Source of the DNA: Streptomyces geranii
GTDB taxonomy: Bacteria; Actinomycetota; Actinomycetes; Streptomycetales; Streptomycetaceae
Direction of reading: 5' to 3'
NCBI RefSeq assembly: GCF_002954775.1
Contig: NZ_KZ672954.1
Location: 88,766 to 128,831, forward strand
DNA: 40,066 nt
Position 1 is the first letter of the stretch, and the number at the start of each line of letters is the position of its first letter. A model generated the notes under the pieces. That model searched no databases and was not told the origin of the DNA. It saw only the letters and a list, made by a program, of their open reading frames with translations. Below are positions 24,417 through 31,851 of this stretch, piece by piece. The position numbers were made by a program, and so were the translations under genes.

Positions 24417-25075
24417 GCCGCCTCGCCCTCCTCGTGGGCCTGCTGCAAGACGTGCCAGCCGAAGCCGAGGTCGCTGTTGGTGTCGTCAACGAACTTCGTG
24501 TAGATGGCGTTGAGGGCTTCGACCTCTTCGGAGGTGATGCGGACCCGCTTGGACTCCCACTGGAGGTAGCCCCACTGGAGGTAGTCGACGGTGGCTGCGG
24601 CACCGGTGCCCGCGCCGTCGGAGGTGAGTTCCAGCGTCTCGGGCAGGGAGGTGTCGTCGAGGAGCCGGTCCACGCTCTCGCGGTCGTAGCCGGTACCGGC
24701 CAGGTCCGGAATCTCGGAGAGGATCTCGGCCAGGAGCGCGCTGTCGTATCCAGCGAGGTCGTTGGTCCGGTTGTCGACGATGACGATGCGGGCCGCCGCG
24801 TCGTCATCGACGTCGACCCAAGTGACGGCGATCTGCTCCCAGCCGAGCTGCTGAGCCGCCGCGTACGTGTGGTTGCCCGCCAGGATCTCGTTGTGGCGGC
24901 CCGTGTGGGTGCCCTTGTTGACGACGATCGCACGGTACTGGCCGTTGACAGTCAGCGATTCGGCGATCGAGGGGAGGTCACCGTTGCGGGGGTTCCGGTA
25001 GTACGGAACGAGGTCCTCGGTGGGGACGGCGAGCGGCAGGAGCAGTTCGGGGATGTTGGCGGGCGTCGAGGTCAC
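24413..25075 (-). CDS. ParB-like nuclease-domain protein
   Basis: This 220-residue protein has a ParB/Srx domain in its first 110 residues: TEDLVPYYRNPRNGDLPSIA, NGQYRAIVVNKG and EILAGNHTYAAAQQLGW, with GNHT in place of GERR. The rest is helical, including YLQWGYLQWESKRVRITSEE. The GTG at 25075 has AAGGGA upstream. It is coupled by a 4-nt overlap to the ParB-methyltransferase gene, so the two products may act together. Stand-alone proteins of this kind are widespread in actinophages, usually near methyltransferases and terminases. A role in DNA modification, or in protecting phage DNA from host restriction, is possible but not established. Confidence 0.75.
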   Translation of the reverse strand: MTSTPANIPELLLPLAVPTEDLVPYYRNPRNGDLPSIAESLTVNGQYRAIVVNKGTHTGRHNEILAGNHTYAAAQQLGWEQIAVTWVDVDDDAAARIVIVDNRTNDLAGYDSALLAEILSEIPDLAGTGYDRESVDRLLDDTSLPETLELTSDGAGTGAAATVDYLQWGYLQWESKRVRITSEEVEALNAIYTKFVDDTNSDLGFGWHVLQQAHEEGEAA

Positions 25076-25132
25076 TGGGCGTCCCTTGTGTAGGCCGTTC
25101 CCCGCGCCCTACAGCTAGTTCAGACTAGACGA

Positions 25133-25375
25133 TCACGCCGGGCCGCGGCGGTCGCCGGGGCGAGGACTCAGCCGGTCCGTTAGTCGCCGACTGCCCACCC
25201 ATCGCTGAACGTGGTGGATAACAGCTGCCACCAGCCCACAGGCGGGGACGGCCAAGAGGCTGGCAAGAAGGACACCGCCGCCTCCGAGCTGTACAACGAC
25301 CCAGGCGACGACGGCGACGACCGCCATGAGTAGGACGGCCATCGCGTCGGCGACAAGGCGCAGAAAGGTGTGCAT
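25133..25375 (-). CDS. Small membrane protein with two predicted helices
   Basis: This 80-residue protein starts at ATG 25375, which overlaps the stop of the upstream Cys-rich gene as TGATG. Two hydrophobic segments are visible: AVLLMAVVAVVAWVVVQLG and LLASLLAVPACGLVAAVI, with a short glycine-rich turn between and a basic, proline-rich C-terminal tail. Two helices and a charged tail are holin-like, but many small phage and plasmid membrane proteins look the same. It is the third of three coupled tiny genes (25709 to 25133). Confidence 0.5.
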   Translation of the reverse strand: MHTFLRLVADAMAVLLMAVVAVVAWVVVQLGGGGVLLASLLAVPACGLVAAVIHHVQRWVGSRRLTDRLSPRPGDRRGPA

Positions 25376-25503
25376 CACCGGTTGTTGCAGCCGCAGATGC
25401 CGGTCGGCAGACACCAGGAGTCACAGGATCGGCACCACACCGCACCGGGTACGGGAGGTGTCCGGCGCTCCGGCTCTGCGGGCGGTGCCTGCTTGGCGGT
25501 CAT
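25375..25503 (-). CDS. 42-residue Cys-rich (zinc-knuckle-like) protein
   Basis: This tiny gene is coupled at both ends: its ATG at 25503 overlaps the upstream stop (ATGA) and its TGA overlaps the next start (TGATG). The product has a Pro/Glu-rich first half and a C-terminal WCRSCDSWCLPTGICGCNNR with five Cys, including CxxC and CxC pairs suited to bind zinc. Small zinc-knuckle proteins are frequent in actinophage early regions. Back-to-back coupling argues that it is really translated. Confidence 0.6.
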   Translation of the reverse strand: MTAKQAPPAEPERRTPPVPGAVWCRSCDSWCLPTGICGCNNR

Positions 25504-25709
25504 GCTCCATGTCGCTTTCGTCGTCGGGGAGTTGTGGCTGCTTCAAGTTCCGTGAGGTGCCGGGCCGCGCCTGGATCCGGGTCTGCTGGTACTTCGAGGC
25601 CCGGGTCACGTTCAGCGAGGGCCTTGATCGGCGCCCCGTCCCGCTCGACGAGGAGACGTTCGTACAGCTCGCGATCTTCTGGGTGCCCGGCGAAGTCCTC
25701 TGTGTTCAT
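25500..25709 (-). CDS. Small acidic hypothetical protein
   Basis: This is a 69-residue protein beginning MNTEDFAGHPEDRELYERLL. The start at 25709 is set by AGGAG just upstream; the longer open frame above it has no such site and reads through a hairpin. It ends with RRRKRHGA. No family is recognised. It is the first of three overlapping small genes and is preceded by two GC-rich hairpins at 25730-25762 and 25818-25864. Confidence 0.55.
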   Translation of the reverse strand: MNTEDFAGHPEDRELYERLLVERDGAPIKALAERDPGLEVPADPDPGAARHLTELEAATTPRRRKRHGA

Positions 25710-25729
25710 GGCGCTCCTGAGTGCACGGG

Positions 25730-25864
25730 GACCCGCCCCCGGCGTGAGGCGGGGACGGGTCCGGTCGTGATCGTGGATCTTGGCGGCGCTCCGGCGGCCC
25801 CGCTTAGGCGCGGGGCCGGTGCCTGGCGGGTAGGGCGCGGGGGATTGGCCACCCGCCAGGCACC
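25730..25864. other. Two strong hairpins in operon leader
   Basis: The first hairpin (25730-25762) pairs GACCCGCCCC with GGGGACGGGTC with one bulge. The second has perfect 14-bp arms GGTGCCTGGCGGGT (25818-25831) and ACCCGCCAGGCACC (25851-25864) around a 19-base loop. Both lie between the methyltransferase stop (25946) and the next start (25709). They may be terminators, attenuators or RNA-stability elements in the minus-strand operon. Confidence 0.7.
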
Positions 25865-25945
25865 GAAGGGGAGTGCCGCATGCCACGGCACGTTGGTGAG
25901 CCGGTTCCTCGGCTGAGGCCGCCCTCACCAACAAGATAGAACGTA

Positions 25946-26866
25946 TCACGCTCTAGTGTTGGGATCTATCTCTAGCCGTGGTGCAGCCCCATACTGGAAC
26001 CCGTCGAGGGGCGCCGTGCCGTGGGCTGTCGGCGCGTCCGCGAAGAACAGCCCCTGCTGGACCGCCGCGGGCCTTGCAGTGAAGTCCTCGGGCCTGGGCG
26101 CCTGTGGGTTGAAGCGTGGAGGCGGCGCGGCCTCCCGGACCGGGATAACGGCGATCACCGTGCGCACACCCACCGATGGGAAGGCGTCGTCAGGCAGTTC
26201 CGTGATGGTCCCGCGCGCCTCCTGCACGCGGGCCCTGAAGTCCTTCGTCAGACGATCGGTCCGGAAGGTGAGGCTGCCGAGCATGACGGCGACGACCACG
26301 CCACCCGGCTGAACGAAGCGCAGTGCCCGTTCAACGTGCCGGATGTCCTGCCGGTCAGCGAACGGCGGGTTCATGATGATCCGCTGGTAGCGGCGCTCTA
26401 CCTTCACGCTGAGGGAGTCGGCGTTCGTGACCTCGCGGGCGTACCCGCCGACACGGATGCGCTCGGCGCGAGCAGTGTCGAGTTCGATGCAGTCGACGAT
26501 GGCTCCGCGGGCTGCGGCGGCCTCGGCGATGACGCCACGTCCGGCGGACGGCTCCAACGCCTCGCAACCGACTTCGAGTTCGGCCAGGTCCAGGAGTTGT
26601 TCAACGATGGGTTTTGGCGTGGGGTAGTACCCACGCTCGGCGTCGGTGATCACCTGGCCCGTTGCGAGCAGCCCCGCGACAGCAGTGACGGCGGCGCCCG
26701 GGAAGATGTGGGCGCGCCTGTAGCGGTTCCAGGTGCCGCCGACGGCGTGAAGGGCCAGGTTGACCCGCTCGTACAGCTTGCGGTCGAGCTGGCCCCGAAG
26801 TCGGAGCTCCGGGCCGTCGACCTCGGCGGAGCGGATGGCGTCGAGAACGTCGGAATCTATCTGCAC
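25946..26866 (-). CDS. DNA adenine methyltransferase-like protein (NPPF motif)
   Basis: This is a 306-residue class I methyltransferase. GYYPTPKPIVEQLLDLAEL and CEALEPSAGRGVIAEAAAAR give the SAM-binding motif I, and RRYQRIIMNPPFADRQDIRH gives the NPPF catalytic motif of N6-adenine or N4-cytosine amino-methyltransferases. An N-terminal helical domain of about 75 residues precedes it and may bind DNA or a partner. The start is GTG at 26866 with GAGGGG eight bases upstream. No restriction endonuclease gene is adjacent, so it looks like an orphan phage-type enzyme, possibly protecting element DNA from host restriction. A target-recognition domain is not obvious. Confidence 0.82.
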   Translation of the reverse strand: MQIDSDVLDAIRSAEVDGPELRLRGQLDRKLYERVNLALHAVGGTWNRYRRAHIFPGAAVTAVAGLLATGQVITDAERGYYPTPKPIVEQLLDLAELEVGCEALEPSAGRGVIAEAAAARGAIVDCIELDTARAERIRVGGYAREVTNADSLSVKVERRYQRIIMNPPFADRQDIRHVERALRFVQPGGVVVAVMLGSLTFRTDRLTKDFRARVQEARGTITELPDDAFPSVGVRTVIAVIPVREAAPPPRFNPQAPRPEDFTARPAAVQQGLFFADAPTAHGTAPLDGFQYGAAPRLEIDPNTRA

Positions 26867-26876
26867 GGTCGTCCCC

Positions 26877-27194
26877 TCACTTGCTGGCGGTCGTGGCCTC
26901 GGCGGCGAGGAGCGCCGCTTCGAGCTCGACCAGGCGGGCCGTGACCATGAGGTGAGTGCGCACGTACACCGAACTACCGGCACCCTTCATAAGCTCGGAG
27001 GCGGCGAGCAGGGTGAGGTTGTATGCCTCATTCAGGGCGGCCTCGTCGTTGTCACGGCGCGCCTTGAGCAGGTGCACCGCTGCCTCGCGGACGAGTTCGG
27101 CCACGTCGGAGTCGTACTCCTCAAGGGCGTTGGCCGAGGGCGGTACGTCGAACAGGTTGGCGTTGATGTTGCGCATGGCGCGGATGTCGTTCAT
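26877..27194 (-). CDS. Small helical hypothetical protein
   Basis: This protein has about 105 residues from ATG at 27194 (GTG at 27197 is also possible). It is almost wholly helical, with segments VAELVREAAVHLLKARRDN, EAALNEAYNLTLLAASELMK and LVELEAALLAAEA. No family is recognised. It starts 66 bases after the ParB gene, which ends in a hairpin, and stops ten bases before the methyltransferase start, suggesting joint translation with that enzyme. Confidence 0.6.
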   Translation of the reverse strand: MNDIRAMRNINANLFDVPPSANALEEYDSDVAELVREAAVHLLKARRDNDEAALNEAYNLTLLAASELMKGAGSSVYVRTHLMVTARLVELEAALLAAEATTASK

Positions 27195-27216
27195 CACTGT
27201 GGGGCTCCATAGAGAA

Positions 27217-27242
27217 GGGGACGGCCCGCTGGGGGCCGCCCC
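27217..27242 (-). terminator. Hairpin after ParB gene
   Basis: GGGGACGGCCC (27217-27227) pairs with GGGCCGCCCC (27233-27242) with one bulged A, a stem of about 10 bp right after the ParB stop. There is no T-tract, so it may be a processing or partial termination signal rather than a full stop. Confidence 0.4.
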
Positions 27243-27260
27243 GGGATGGGCAGATCAGGG

Positions 27261-28430
27261 TCAGGCTGCGACGGTGACCGGCTCGGCCGCCACCTCGGAC
27301 TCGGTGTCGCCCTCCTCCGACCCCGCCGGGCTCTCGGTCTCTACGTCGGCGGCGGAGGTGACCTCGGCCTCCGCGTCGGCGACGGCGGCCGGGGCGGCCT
27401 CGGCCTCCGGGACGGGCTCGGCCTGCGTCTCCGGCTCGGTGTCGCCCCCAGCCGGGTCCAACTGGGCGAGTACGGCGTCAGCCTCGGCCACCAGGTCGGG
27501 TGCGGCAGCAGCGGGGTTGACCATAATCTCGCTGGCGTCGGCGTGAGCCTTCGCCTGGCGGAGCTGGAACCGGGCCTTCTGCACGACGTCCGCGACGCGG
27601 TCCATCTGCTCAAGCCGCTTGCCGACCTCCCCCGCCAGGGCGCGGGCCAGCTCCATGGGGTCCGCCTTTCCGATGCTGTCCAGCAGCGCCCACATCCCCT
27701 CGATCGCGTCGAGGTCGCTCTTGGTCTTGGCCTGCGCGCGGCTCCGCTCGGCCTTCTCCTCGGGCGTCATCTCGTCGACGTCGACCATGGAGTCCTGCGT
27801 GGCCGCCTTCTCATGCTTGCGCATGGCGTAGGCGATGTGGACGAGCTGGTTGTCGTTCTTGTCGCCCTTCTTCCAGTCCTGGAAGACCGCCTTCTGGTTG
27901 TCCTTCGAGAGTGCGGCGATCTGGACGGCCGCCTGGGTGCCGATGTGCCCGAGGTCGACCGCCGCCTGGATCTCGGGGCGCAGGGCGAGCAGGGCCAGGC
28001 GCTGGTTGACGAACTGGACCGACTTGGAGAACGCCTTGGCGACGCTCGCAGGCGTGGCATCGTCCTCCTCGTCCAGGACCTTCTTGAAGCCGCGCGCCTC
28101 CTCCAGAGGGAGCATGTCCTCGCGGTTCAGGTTCTCGGCCATCGCCTTCTTGAAGGAGTCCATGTCGCTGATCTCGGACTCACCTTCGGGCAAAAGGATC
28201 TTCGCGTCGATGGTGATGTTGTCCGCGAGTTCGTTGGCGCGGAAGCGGCGCTCGCCGGCCACGAGCTCGTAGCCCTTCTCCATCTTCCGGACGACGATCG
28301 GCTGGAGGAGGCCGTGCTCCTTGATCGACTCGGCCAGCTCCTTCAGTGCGTCCTCTTCGAAGGTCTTGCGGGGCTGGTTCGGGTTGCGGTGGATCTGGCT
28401 CATCTTCAGGGTGGCGTACTTGCGCGACAT
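27261..28430 (-). CDS. ParB-family DNA-binding protein
   Basis: This is a 389-residue ParB/Spo0J-type protein. Residues about 10-100 hold the N-terminal domain with IHRNPNQPRKTFEEDALKEL, HGLLQPIVVRKM and the CTP-binding-type motif YELVAGERRFRANELAD. A helix-turn-helix follows (ASVAKAFSKSVQFVNQRLAL). The C-terminal third is a long acidic, Ala/Glu/Pro-rich tail. The start is ATG at 28430, seven bases after GGAGA. A promoter-like pair lies just upstream (28488-28517). No ParA gene is in the window, so it may act as a regulator, in DNA organisation, or with a host ParA. The complete GERR motif sets it apart from the two other ParB-like proteins. Confidence 0.85.
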   Translation of the reverse strand: MSRKYATLKMSQIHRNPNQPRKTFEEDALKELAESIKEHGLLQPIVVRKMEKGYELVAGERRFRANELADNITIDAKILLPEGESEISDMDSFKKAMAENLNREDMLPLEEARGFKKVLDEEDDATPASVAKAFSKSVQFVNQRLALLALRPEIQAAVDLGHIGTQAAVQIAALSKDNQKAVFQDWKKGDKNDNQLVHIAYAMRKHEKAATQDSMVDVDEMTPEEKAERSRAQAKTKSDLDAIEGMWALLDSIGKADPMELARALAGEVGKRLEQMDRVADVVQKARFQLRQAKAHADASEIMVNPAAAAPDLVAEADAVLAQLDPAGGDTEPETQAEPVPEAEAAPAAVADAEAEVTSAADVETESPAGSEEGDTESEVAAEPVTVAA

Positions 28431-28487
28431 GTCGATCTCCAAGAGGTCGGTGGGGGCTTCTTCTTTCCCCCTTCCTTCTGGTTCTAT

Positions 28488-28517
28488 TCTATATGCATTC
28501 AGAGGGAAGGTCCACAA
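28488..28517 (-). promoter_or_regulatory. Predicted promoter of ParB gene
   Basis: Read on the minus strand, TTGTGG (28517-28512) and TATAGA (28493-28488) are spaced by 18 bases, about 58 bases upstream of the ParB start. This AT-rich patch stands out from the GC-rich background. Confidence 0.5.
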
Positions 28518-28550
28518 TTTTCGAAGAGTTTTTGCAGGTCAGGTGCGCAA

Positions 28551-28575
28551 GAGCGGGCCCCTCGGGGACCCGCTC
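28551..28575 (-). terminator. GC-rich hairpin between small gene and ParB promoter
   Basis: GAGCGGG (28551-28557) pairs with CCCGCTC (28569-28575), with further GC pairs inside and a short loop. It lies 18 bases after the stop of the small gene at 28593 and before the ParB promoter, which fits a terminator without a T-tract. Confidence 0.45.
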
Positions 28576-28592
28576 CCGGCTACTCGCGTAGA

Positions 28593-28763
28593 TCAACTCG
28601 CGACAGCGCCGCTCACACGCCCCACGTCACAGCCGACACGTTTCGCGTCAACGATCGCCAGAGCCCCCAAGACGCCGAGCACCGCCTCGTCATCCAGGAT
28701 GACGTTCTCCGCGCCGCCCGACTCCTCCAGTCGAGCCAACACTCGGCCTAAATCAATCCCCAC
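28593..28763 (-). CDS. 56-residue small protein upstream of ParB
   Basis: This short gene starts with GTG at 28763, six bases after GGGGAGG, a strong ribosome-binding site. The product begins MGIDLGRVLARLEESGGAEN and continues with DDEAVLGVLGALAIVDAKR, a mildly acidic, mostly helical protein with one Cys. It is followed by a hairpin at 28551-28575. No family is recognised. The codon pattern has mostly G/C third bases and matches neighbouring genes, supporting real coding. It would be the first gene of the minus-strand block, divergent from the XRE regulator. Confidence 0.5.
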   Translation of the reverse strand: MGIDLGRVLARLEESGGAENVILDDEAVLGVLGALAIVDAKRVGCDVGRVSGAVAS

Positions 28764-29103
28764 CCGTACCCTCCCCGCGTTACAGCGTTCCGTCCCCCCA
28801 TAACGAGCCGCGGCTAATTAGATCCCTACACAGACGAGTTAGCGGCACACTTCGAAGCCCATTTGGATGCCGTCGCGATCTTGCACCCTAGGAGGCGATA
28901 GAGAGGCGGCAGCCCCGCAAGCCGGGCACGCGCTTACTACGCCTGACGTTATAGATCTTGCTTCGAGCCCTACCTATTGTCAACCAACATAGACATTGCA
29001 CTGCCTCGCCAGTCGCTGTCGCCCCGCAGCGATACTGAGTGAGCACCATCCACCGTTCACCGCCAGGTCGGGCCTGCCCGTATCGCGAGGAGTAGCCAGC
29101 ACA
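28764..29103. promoter_or_regulatory. Divergent control region between XRE regulator and minus-strand block
   Basis: These 340 bases hold no gene and are more AT-rich than the surroundings. They must carry promoters for both directions. Near the right end, CAACATAGACATTG (28985-28998) matches CAAGATAGACATTG in front of the integrase (31786-31799) at 13 of 14 positions. A weak dyad GCTAA/TTAGC lies near 28813-28842. This is the natural place for a repressor-controlled lysogeny-type switch, but no operator is proven. Confidence 0.4.
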
Positions 29104-29631
29104 ATGCCGCTCGGCCCGGACACCCCTCTTTCCAGCAAGCTCGCCGTACTGCTCAACAGGAAGCGCGGAGCGGACGGGAAGACCCCAAGCACGCGCGCCA
29201 TCGCCGCCGCCACCGCCGAGACCCCCGGCGGCAAGCCGGCGATGACCCACCAGGTCGTGAACGACCTCCTGAACGGCGTCAAGTCAAACCCTTCGAGTGC
29301 CCAACTCTCCGGTCTCGCACGGGCGTTGAACTCTCCGGTAGCTTACCTACTCCCCGGTTACAACGGATTGACGTCCCTGTCGGTCTATGAGGAGTACCAA
29401 GACGCACGCGAGGCACTTCGACTCATCCATGACCTGGGTGACGCCGGAGCTGCCGAACTTCTGGAGGCCGCACGTGAGATCCGTCTGCGACACGGGCACA
29501 GTGATCTCGCCGTCCCAGAGGTGCCCGAGCCTCTTCCGCCCGCCCCGGAACCACCGCGGCCTGGCCGGCGGAGGCGCCTCAGCTTCACCGAAGCGGCTGA
29601 GCGTGCCGTCTCTGACTTGGAAGGAACCTGA
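29104..29631 (+). CDS. XRE-family regulator (element repressor candidate)
   Basis: This is a 175-residue protein with an N-terminal helix-turn-helix domain: STRAIAAATAETPGGKPAMT, QVVNDLLNGVKSNPSSAQLS and GLARALNSPVAYLLPGYNG. The C-terminus is helical, then Pro-rich with a basic patch (PRPGRRRRLSFTEAAERA). The start is ATG at 29104; AGGAG lies 11 bases upstream, a long spacing. A membrane-protein gene follows six bases later, a pairing common in Streptomyces. It is divergent from the ParB-terminase block, so it may repress that block, though a role tied to its membrane partner is equally possible. Confidence 0.75.
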   Translation: MPLGPDTPLSSKLAVLLNRKRGADGKTPSTRAIAAATAETPGGKPAMTHQVVNDLLNGVKSNPSSAQLSGLARALNSPVAYLLPGYNGLTSLSVYEEYQDAREALRLIHDLGDAGAAELLEAAREIRLRHGHSDLAVPEVPEPLPPAPEPPRPGRRRRLSFTEAAERAVSDLEGT

Positions 29632-29636
29632 ACCAA

Positions 29637-30407
29637 ATGGACGGCTTAGTCTTCGGCCTGTGCACTCTGATCGGCCTGGCGGGCACCGTGCTCTCCGCTC
29701 GGGAAGCCTGGCGTCAGCGTGACCGAAGCGACTACCGCGTAGCCCGTTTCACCCGAGCCGTGGCCATCGGTATCTGCACGGTGGGCGTCACCCTCGCCGT
29801 CCCGGCGATAGAGGACGTGATCGAATCGGCGACCGGCATGAACAACGCGGCCAAGCTCGGGGCGCACATCTGTGCAGTCGTATGGTGCGGCAGCCTTCAA
29901 CTGATGCTCGTGGACTGGTCCTACAACCACGAGGTGCTGAGGGCCAGCCTGTACGCACGTGTCGCCTTCGCGGCGTGTGTCCTAGCGGCGATGCTGCCAC
30001 TGTTCGTCGGCACCACCGACAAGACGGTGGAGTTCACGACCGAGTTCGCCACGGTGCCAGGCGTCACCGTCTACCTGATGGTCTATCTGGCCTACGTGGC
30101 GATCACCTGCGGCGAGATCGCGTTCCTGTGCACGGGGATGACTCTCGTTGCCCGGCGCGCAGGACACGTCTGGACGGCTCGTGGCCTCGCCCTGTCGTCG
30201 ATCTCCGCGCTCCTAGGAGTGGCCTACGCCGCCAGCAAGGGGTCATACCTGGTGACCCATTACCTGGGCCACCCGTGGCCGCTGCGGTACGAGGAGATCA
30301 TCTCCCCACTCCTGGCCGGGCTCGCCGTGATCGCACTGATCACGGGGCTGACCATGGCGATGGTAGGCAGGCGACTCGCAGCGCGGGTAGCGGTCTCAGT
30401 CAGCTGA
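29637..30407 (+). CDS. Seven-helix membrane protein, MAB_1171c-like
   Basis: This is a 256-residue integral membrane protein with seven predicted helices, including VFGLCTLIGLAGTVLSA, VAIGICTVGVTLAVPAI, HICAVVWCGSLQLMLVDW, VAFAACVLAAMLPLFVG, VTVYLMVYLAYVAITCGEI, ALSSISALLGVAYAASKG and LLAGLAVIALITGLTMAMVG. It resembles the MAB_1171c family called putative transporters, which typically sit beside XRE regulators in actinobacteria. It is shorter than many members and lacks a long cytoplasmic C-terminal domain. AAGGAA precedes the ATG by ten bases. Its last 12 bases overlap the convergent serine recombinase remnant. Confidence 0.7.
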   Translation: MDGLVFGLCTLIGLAGTVLSAREAWRQRDRSDYRVARFTRAVAIGICTVGVTLAVPAIEDVIESATGMNNAAKLGAHICAVVWCGSLQLMLVDWSYNHEVLRASLYARVAFAACVLAAMLPLFVGTTDKTVEFTTEFATVPGVTVYLMVYLAYVAITCGEIAFLCTGMTLVARRAGHVWTARGLALSSISALLGVAYAASKGSYLVTHYLGHPWPLRYEEIISPLLAGLAVIALITGLTMAMVGRRLAARVAVSVS

Positions 30408-31361
30408 CATGCCGGACAGCTTGCGCCAGTGCAGGACGACCCGCCCTGGCTCGATCGTCCGAACGCCGCGGGCACTCGCGGGGAACACCTCGATCTTCTC
30501 CAAGAGGAGCAGCGTGATGGCTCTCTTCGAGGCGGTGGGGGCACTGTTCCACCACTTCACCAGGTCCTTGGCATGGCCGAGTGAGAAGTTCGCCATCTGC
30601 TCCGCGTACCGGAGGCGGGAACGGATTCTCTTGAGATTGGCCGCGATCTCGCGCTCTCCGGCCACCAGCGCCTCGCTGCTGATCTCGCGGCTGCCGTAGA
30701 GCCTCCCAAGCTCCGACTGGCGGCCCTCCAGGTCCACGATGTCCCGCTTGAGGTTCTCAACCTGCTTGCGCACGGCGGCCTGGGCCTTGGTGATCAAGGC
30801 TCGGATACCGGGCTTGAGGAGTTCCGCCACGACGTTCTCTCCGACGTGGTCCTCCAACAGCTCGGCATCAATCCTCACCTCACCACAGCCACCGTGCCCG
30901 CGCTTGTCCTTCGGGCGACAGCGGTATCCGGGCGTACCCGAATTCGTGCGGGCACCTCCGAGGTCCTGTGTGCACTTGCCGCAGGTGCAGCCCCCGCCAA
31001 TCAGGAGATAGTCGTACGCGGGCTCCGCATCCTTCGTACTGCGAGCCTTCTCCCGCTCCTGAAGGGCCTCGAACTCTTCGCGCGTGATAGCTCCGGGATG
31101 ACCCGCGTCAACGAGTTCGCCGTCATCGTCGTAGCGCAGTCCAGCGATCGCCGGATTGCGAAACAGGCGTCCGATCGACGCGTCCTTCCACTCCCCGCCA
31201 AGCGTTCCCCGGTAGCCCTCACCGTTCGCCCAGACCGCAACGTCCTCGTTGGATACAGACAGGTCGACCAGCGCCCGGCTCACCATCTGGCGGGTCGGGT
31301 CCACTTCGTCGTCACGTAGCCGACGACGTGAGGCGTCATCGAAACCGTAGAGCCGTGGCAT
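30396..31361 (-). pseudogene. Large serine recombinase lacking its catalytic domain
   Basis: The frame gives 321 residues from ATG at 31361. It has the recombinase DNA-binding domain (DEVDPTRQMVSRALVDLSVS, then GEWKDASIGRLFRNPAIAGL), a zinc ribbon with CTCGKC and later CRPKDKRGHGGCGE, a coiled-coil segment (LKRDIVDLEGRQSELGRLYG), and a C-terminal domain ending in LHWRKLSGMSAD. The N-terminal resolvase domain of about 140 residues, with the catalytic Ser, is missing, and no frame upstream supplies it. It therefore cannot catalyse recombination alone. It is probably what is left of an earlier integrase, cut off when the neighbouring xis-int region arrived. It could still bind att DNA. Confidence 0.8.
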
Positions 31362-31467
31362 GCGGTGGTCCGTTCTCGTCTCGTGCGCCCGTAGCCGCCT
31401 GATCCTAGGCCACGGCACATGTCCCAGCTATGGCCCAGCGAGACCGACAGACTCAGGGCTACACAGA

Positions 31468-31719
31468 TCACTGCACCAGTGGCGTCACCCCGAGCACTTG
31501 CCAGAGTGCAGCAGTGGGGACTCTCACCGTGCCGCCCAAAGGGAGCGTCTGCACGGGGAAAGACCCCTCTTTGATCAAGTTGTAAGCCTTGTGCGTGCCG
31601 ATCCCGAGTGCTCGCGCAGCCGTCACAACGTTCACGGTCGGTGGCAGCGCGAGTAGTTCCTCCAGAGTCATCAAACTGACCCCGGCGTCCGTAGCTACAG
31701 ATGCGTCCTTCGTTGTCAT
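31468..31719 (-). CDS. Excisionase-like helix-turn-helix protein
   Basis: This is an 83-residue protein from ATG at 31719; a GTG at 31743 would add eight residues. The winged-helix excisionase-type domain reads VNVVTAARALGIGTHKAYNL, then IKEGSFPVQTLPLGGTVRVP, matching MerR/Xis-like proteins encoded next to actinobacterial tyrosine integrases. It is divergent from the integrase gene, and the two share a 130-base control region with a palindromic operator at 31763-31783. It would bend attachment-site DNA and steer the integrase towards excision. Confidence 0.78.
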   Translation of the reverse strand: MTTKDASVATDAGVSLMTLEELLALPPTVNVVTAARALGIGTHKAYNLIKEGSFPVQTLPLGGTVRVPTAALWQVLGVTPLVQ

Positions 31720-31762
31720 TCCCGTTGTCGCGTTCTCCCCCACGCCAACGAGTCATAAGGAT

Positions 31763-31783
31763 ACTCCAACACTGGAGTGTTGG
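31763..31783. promoter_or_regulatory. Double palindromic operator between xis and int
   Basis: CCAACACT-GG-AGTGTTGG (31766-31783) is a perfect 8-bp dyad. A second dyad, ACTCCA-ACAC-TGGAGT (31763-31778), overlaps it. Read towards xis, a TATCCT-like -10 follows directly, so a bound protein would block transcription. The binder could be the excisionase itself or the XRE regulator; this is inference. Confidence 0.6.
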
Positions 31784-31851
31784 GGCAAGATAGACATTGG
31801 TTCGACAAGGACCGACACAAAAGATCCACATGCCACCACGCGGGGAGAAGC

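Noticed and set aside
27261..28430. Plasmid-type ParAB partition locus
   Set aside because: No ParA ATPase gene is present and the genes around are phage-type, so a standard partition system is not supported.
26021..28751. Forward frames opposite the methyltransferase and ParB genes
   Set aside because: They lack domains and mirror minus-strand genes with clear motifs and ribosome-binding sites.
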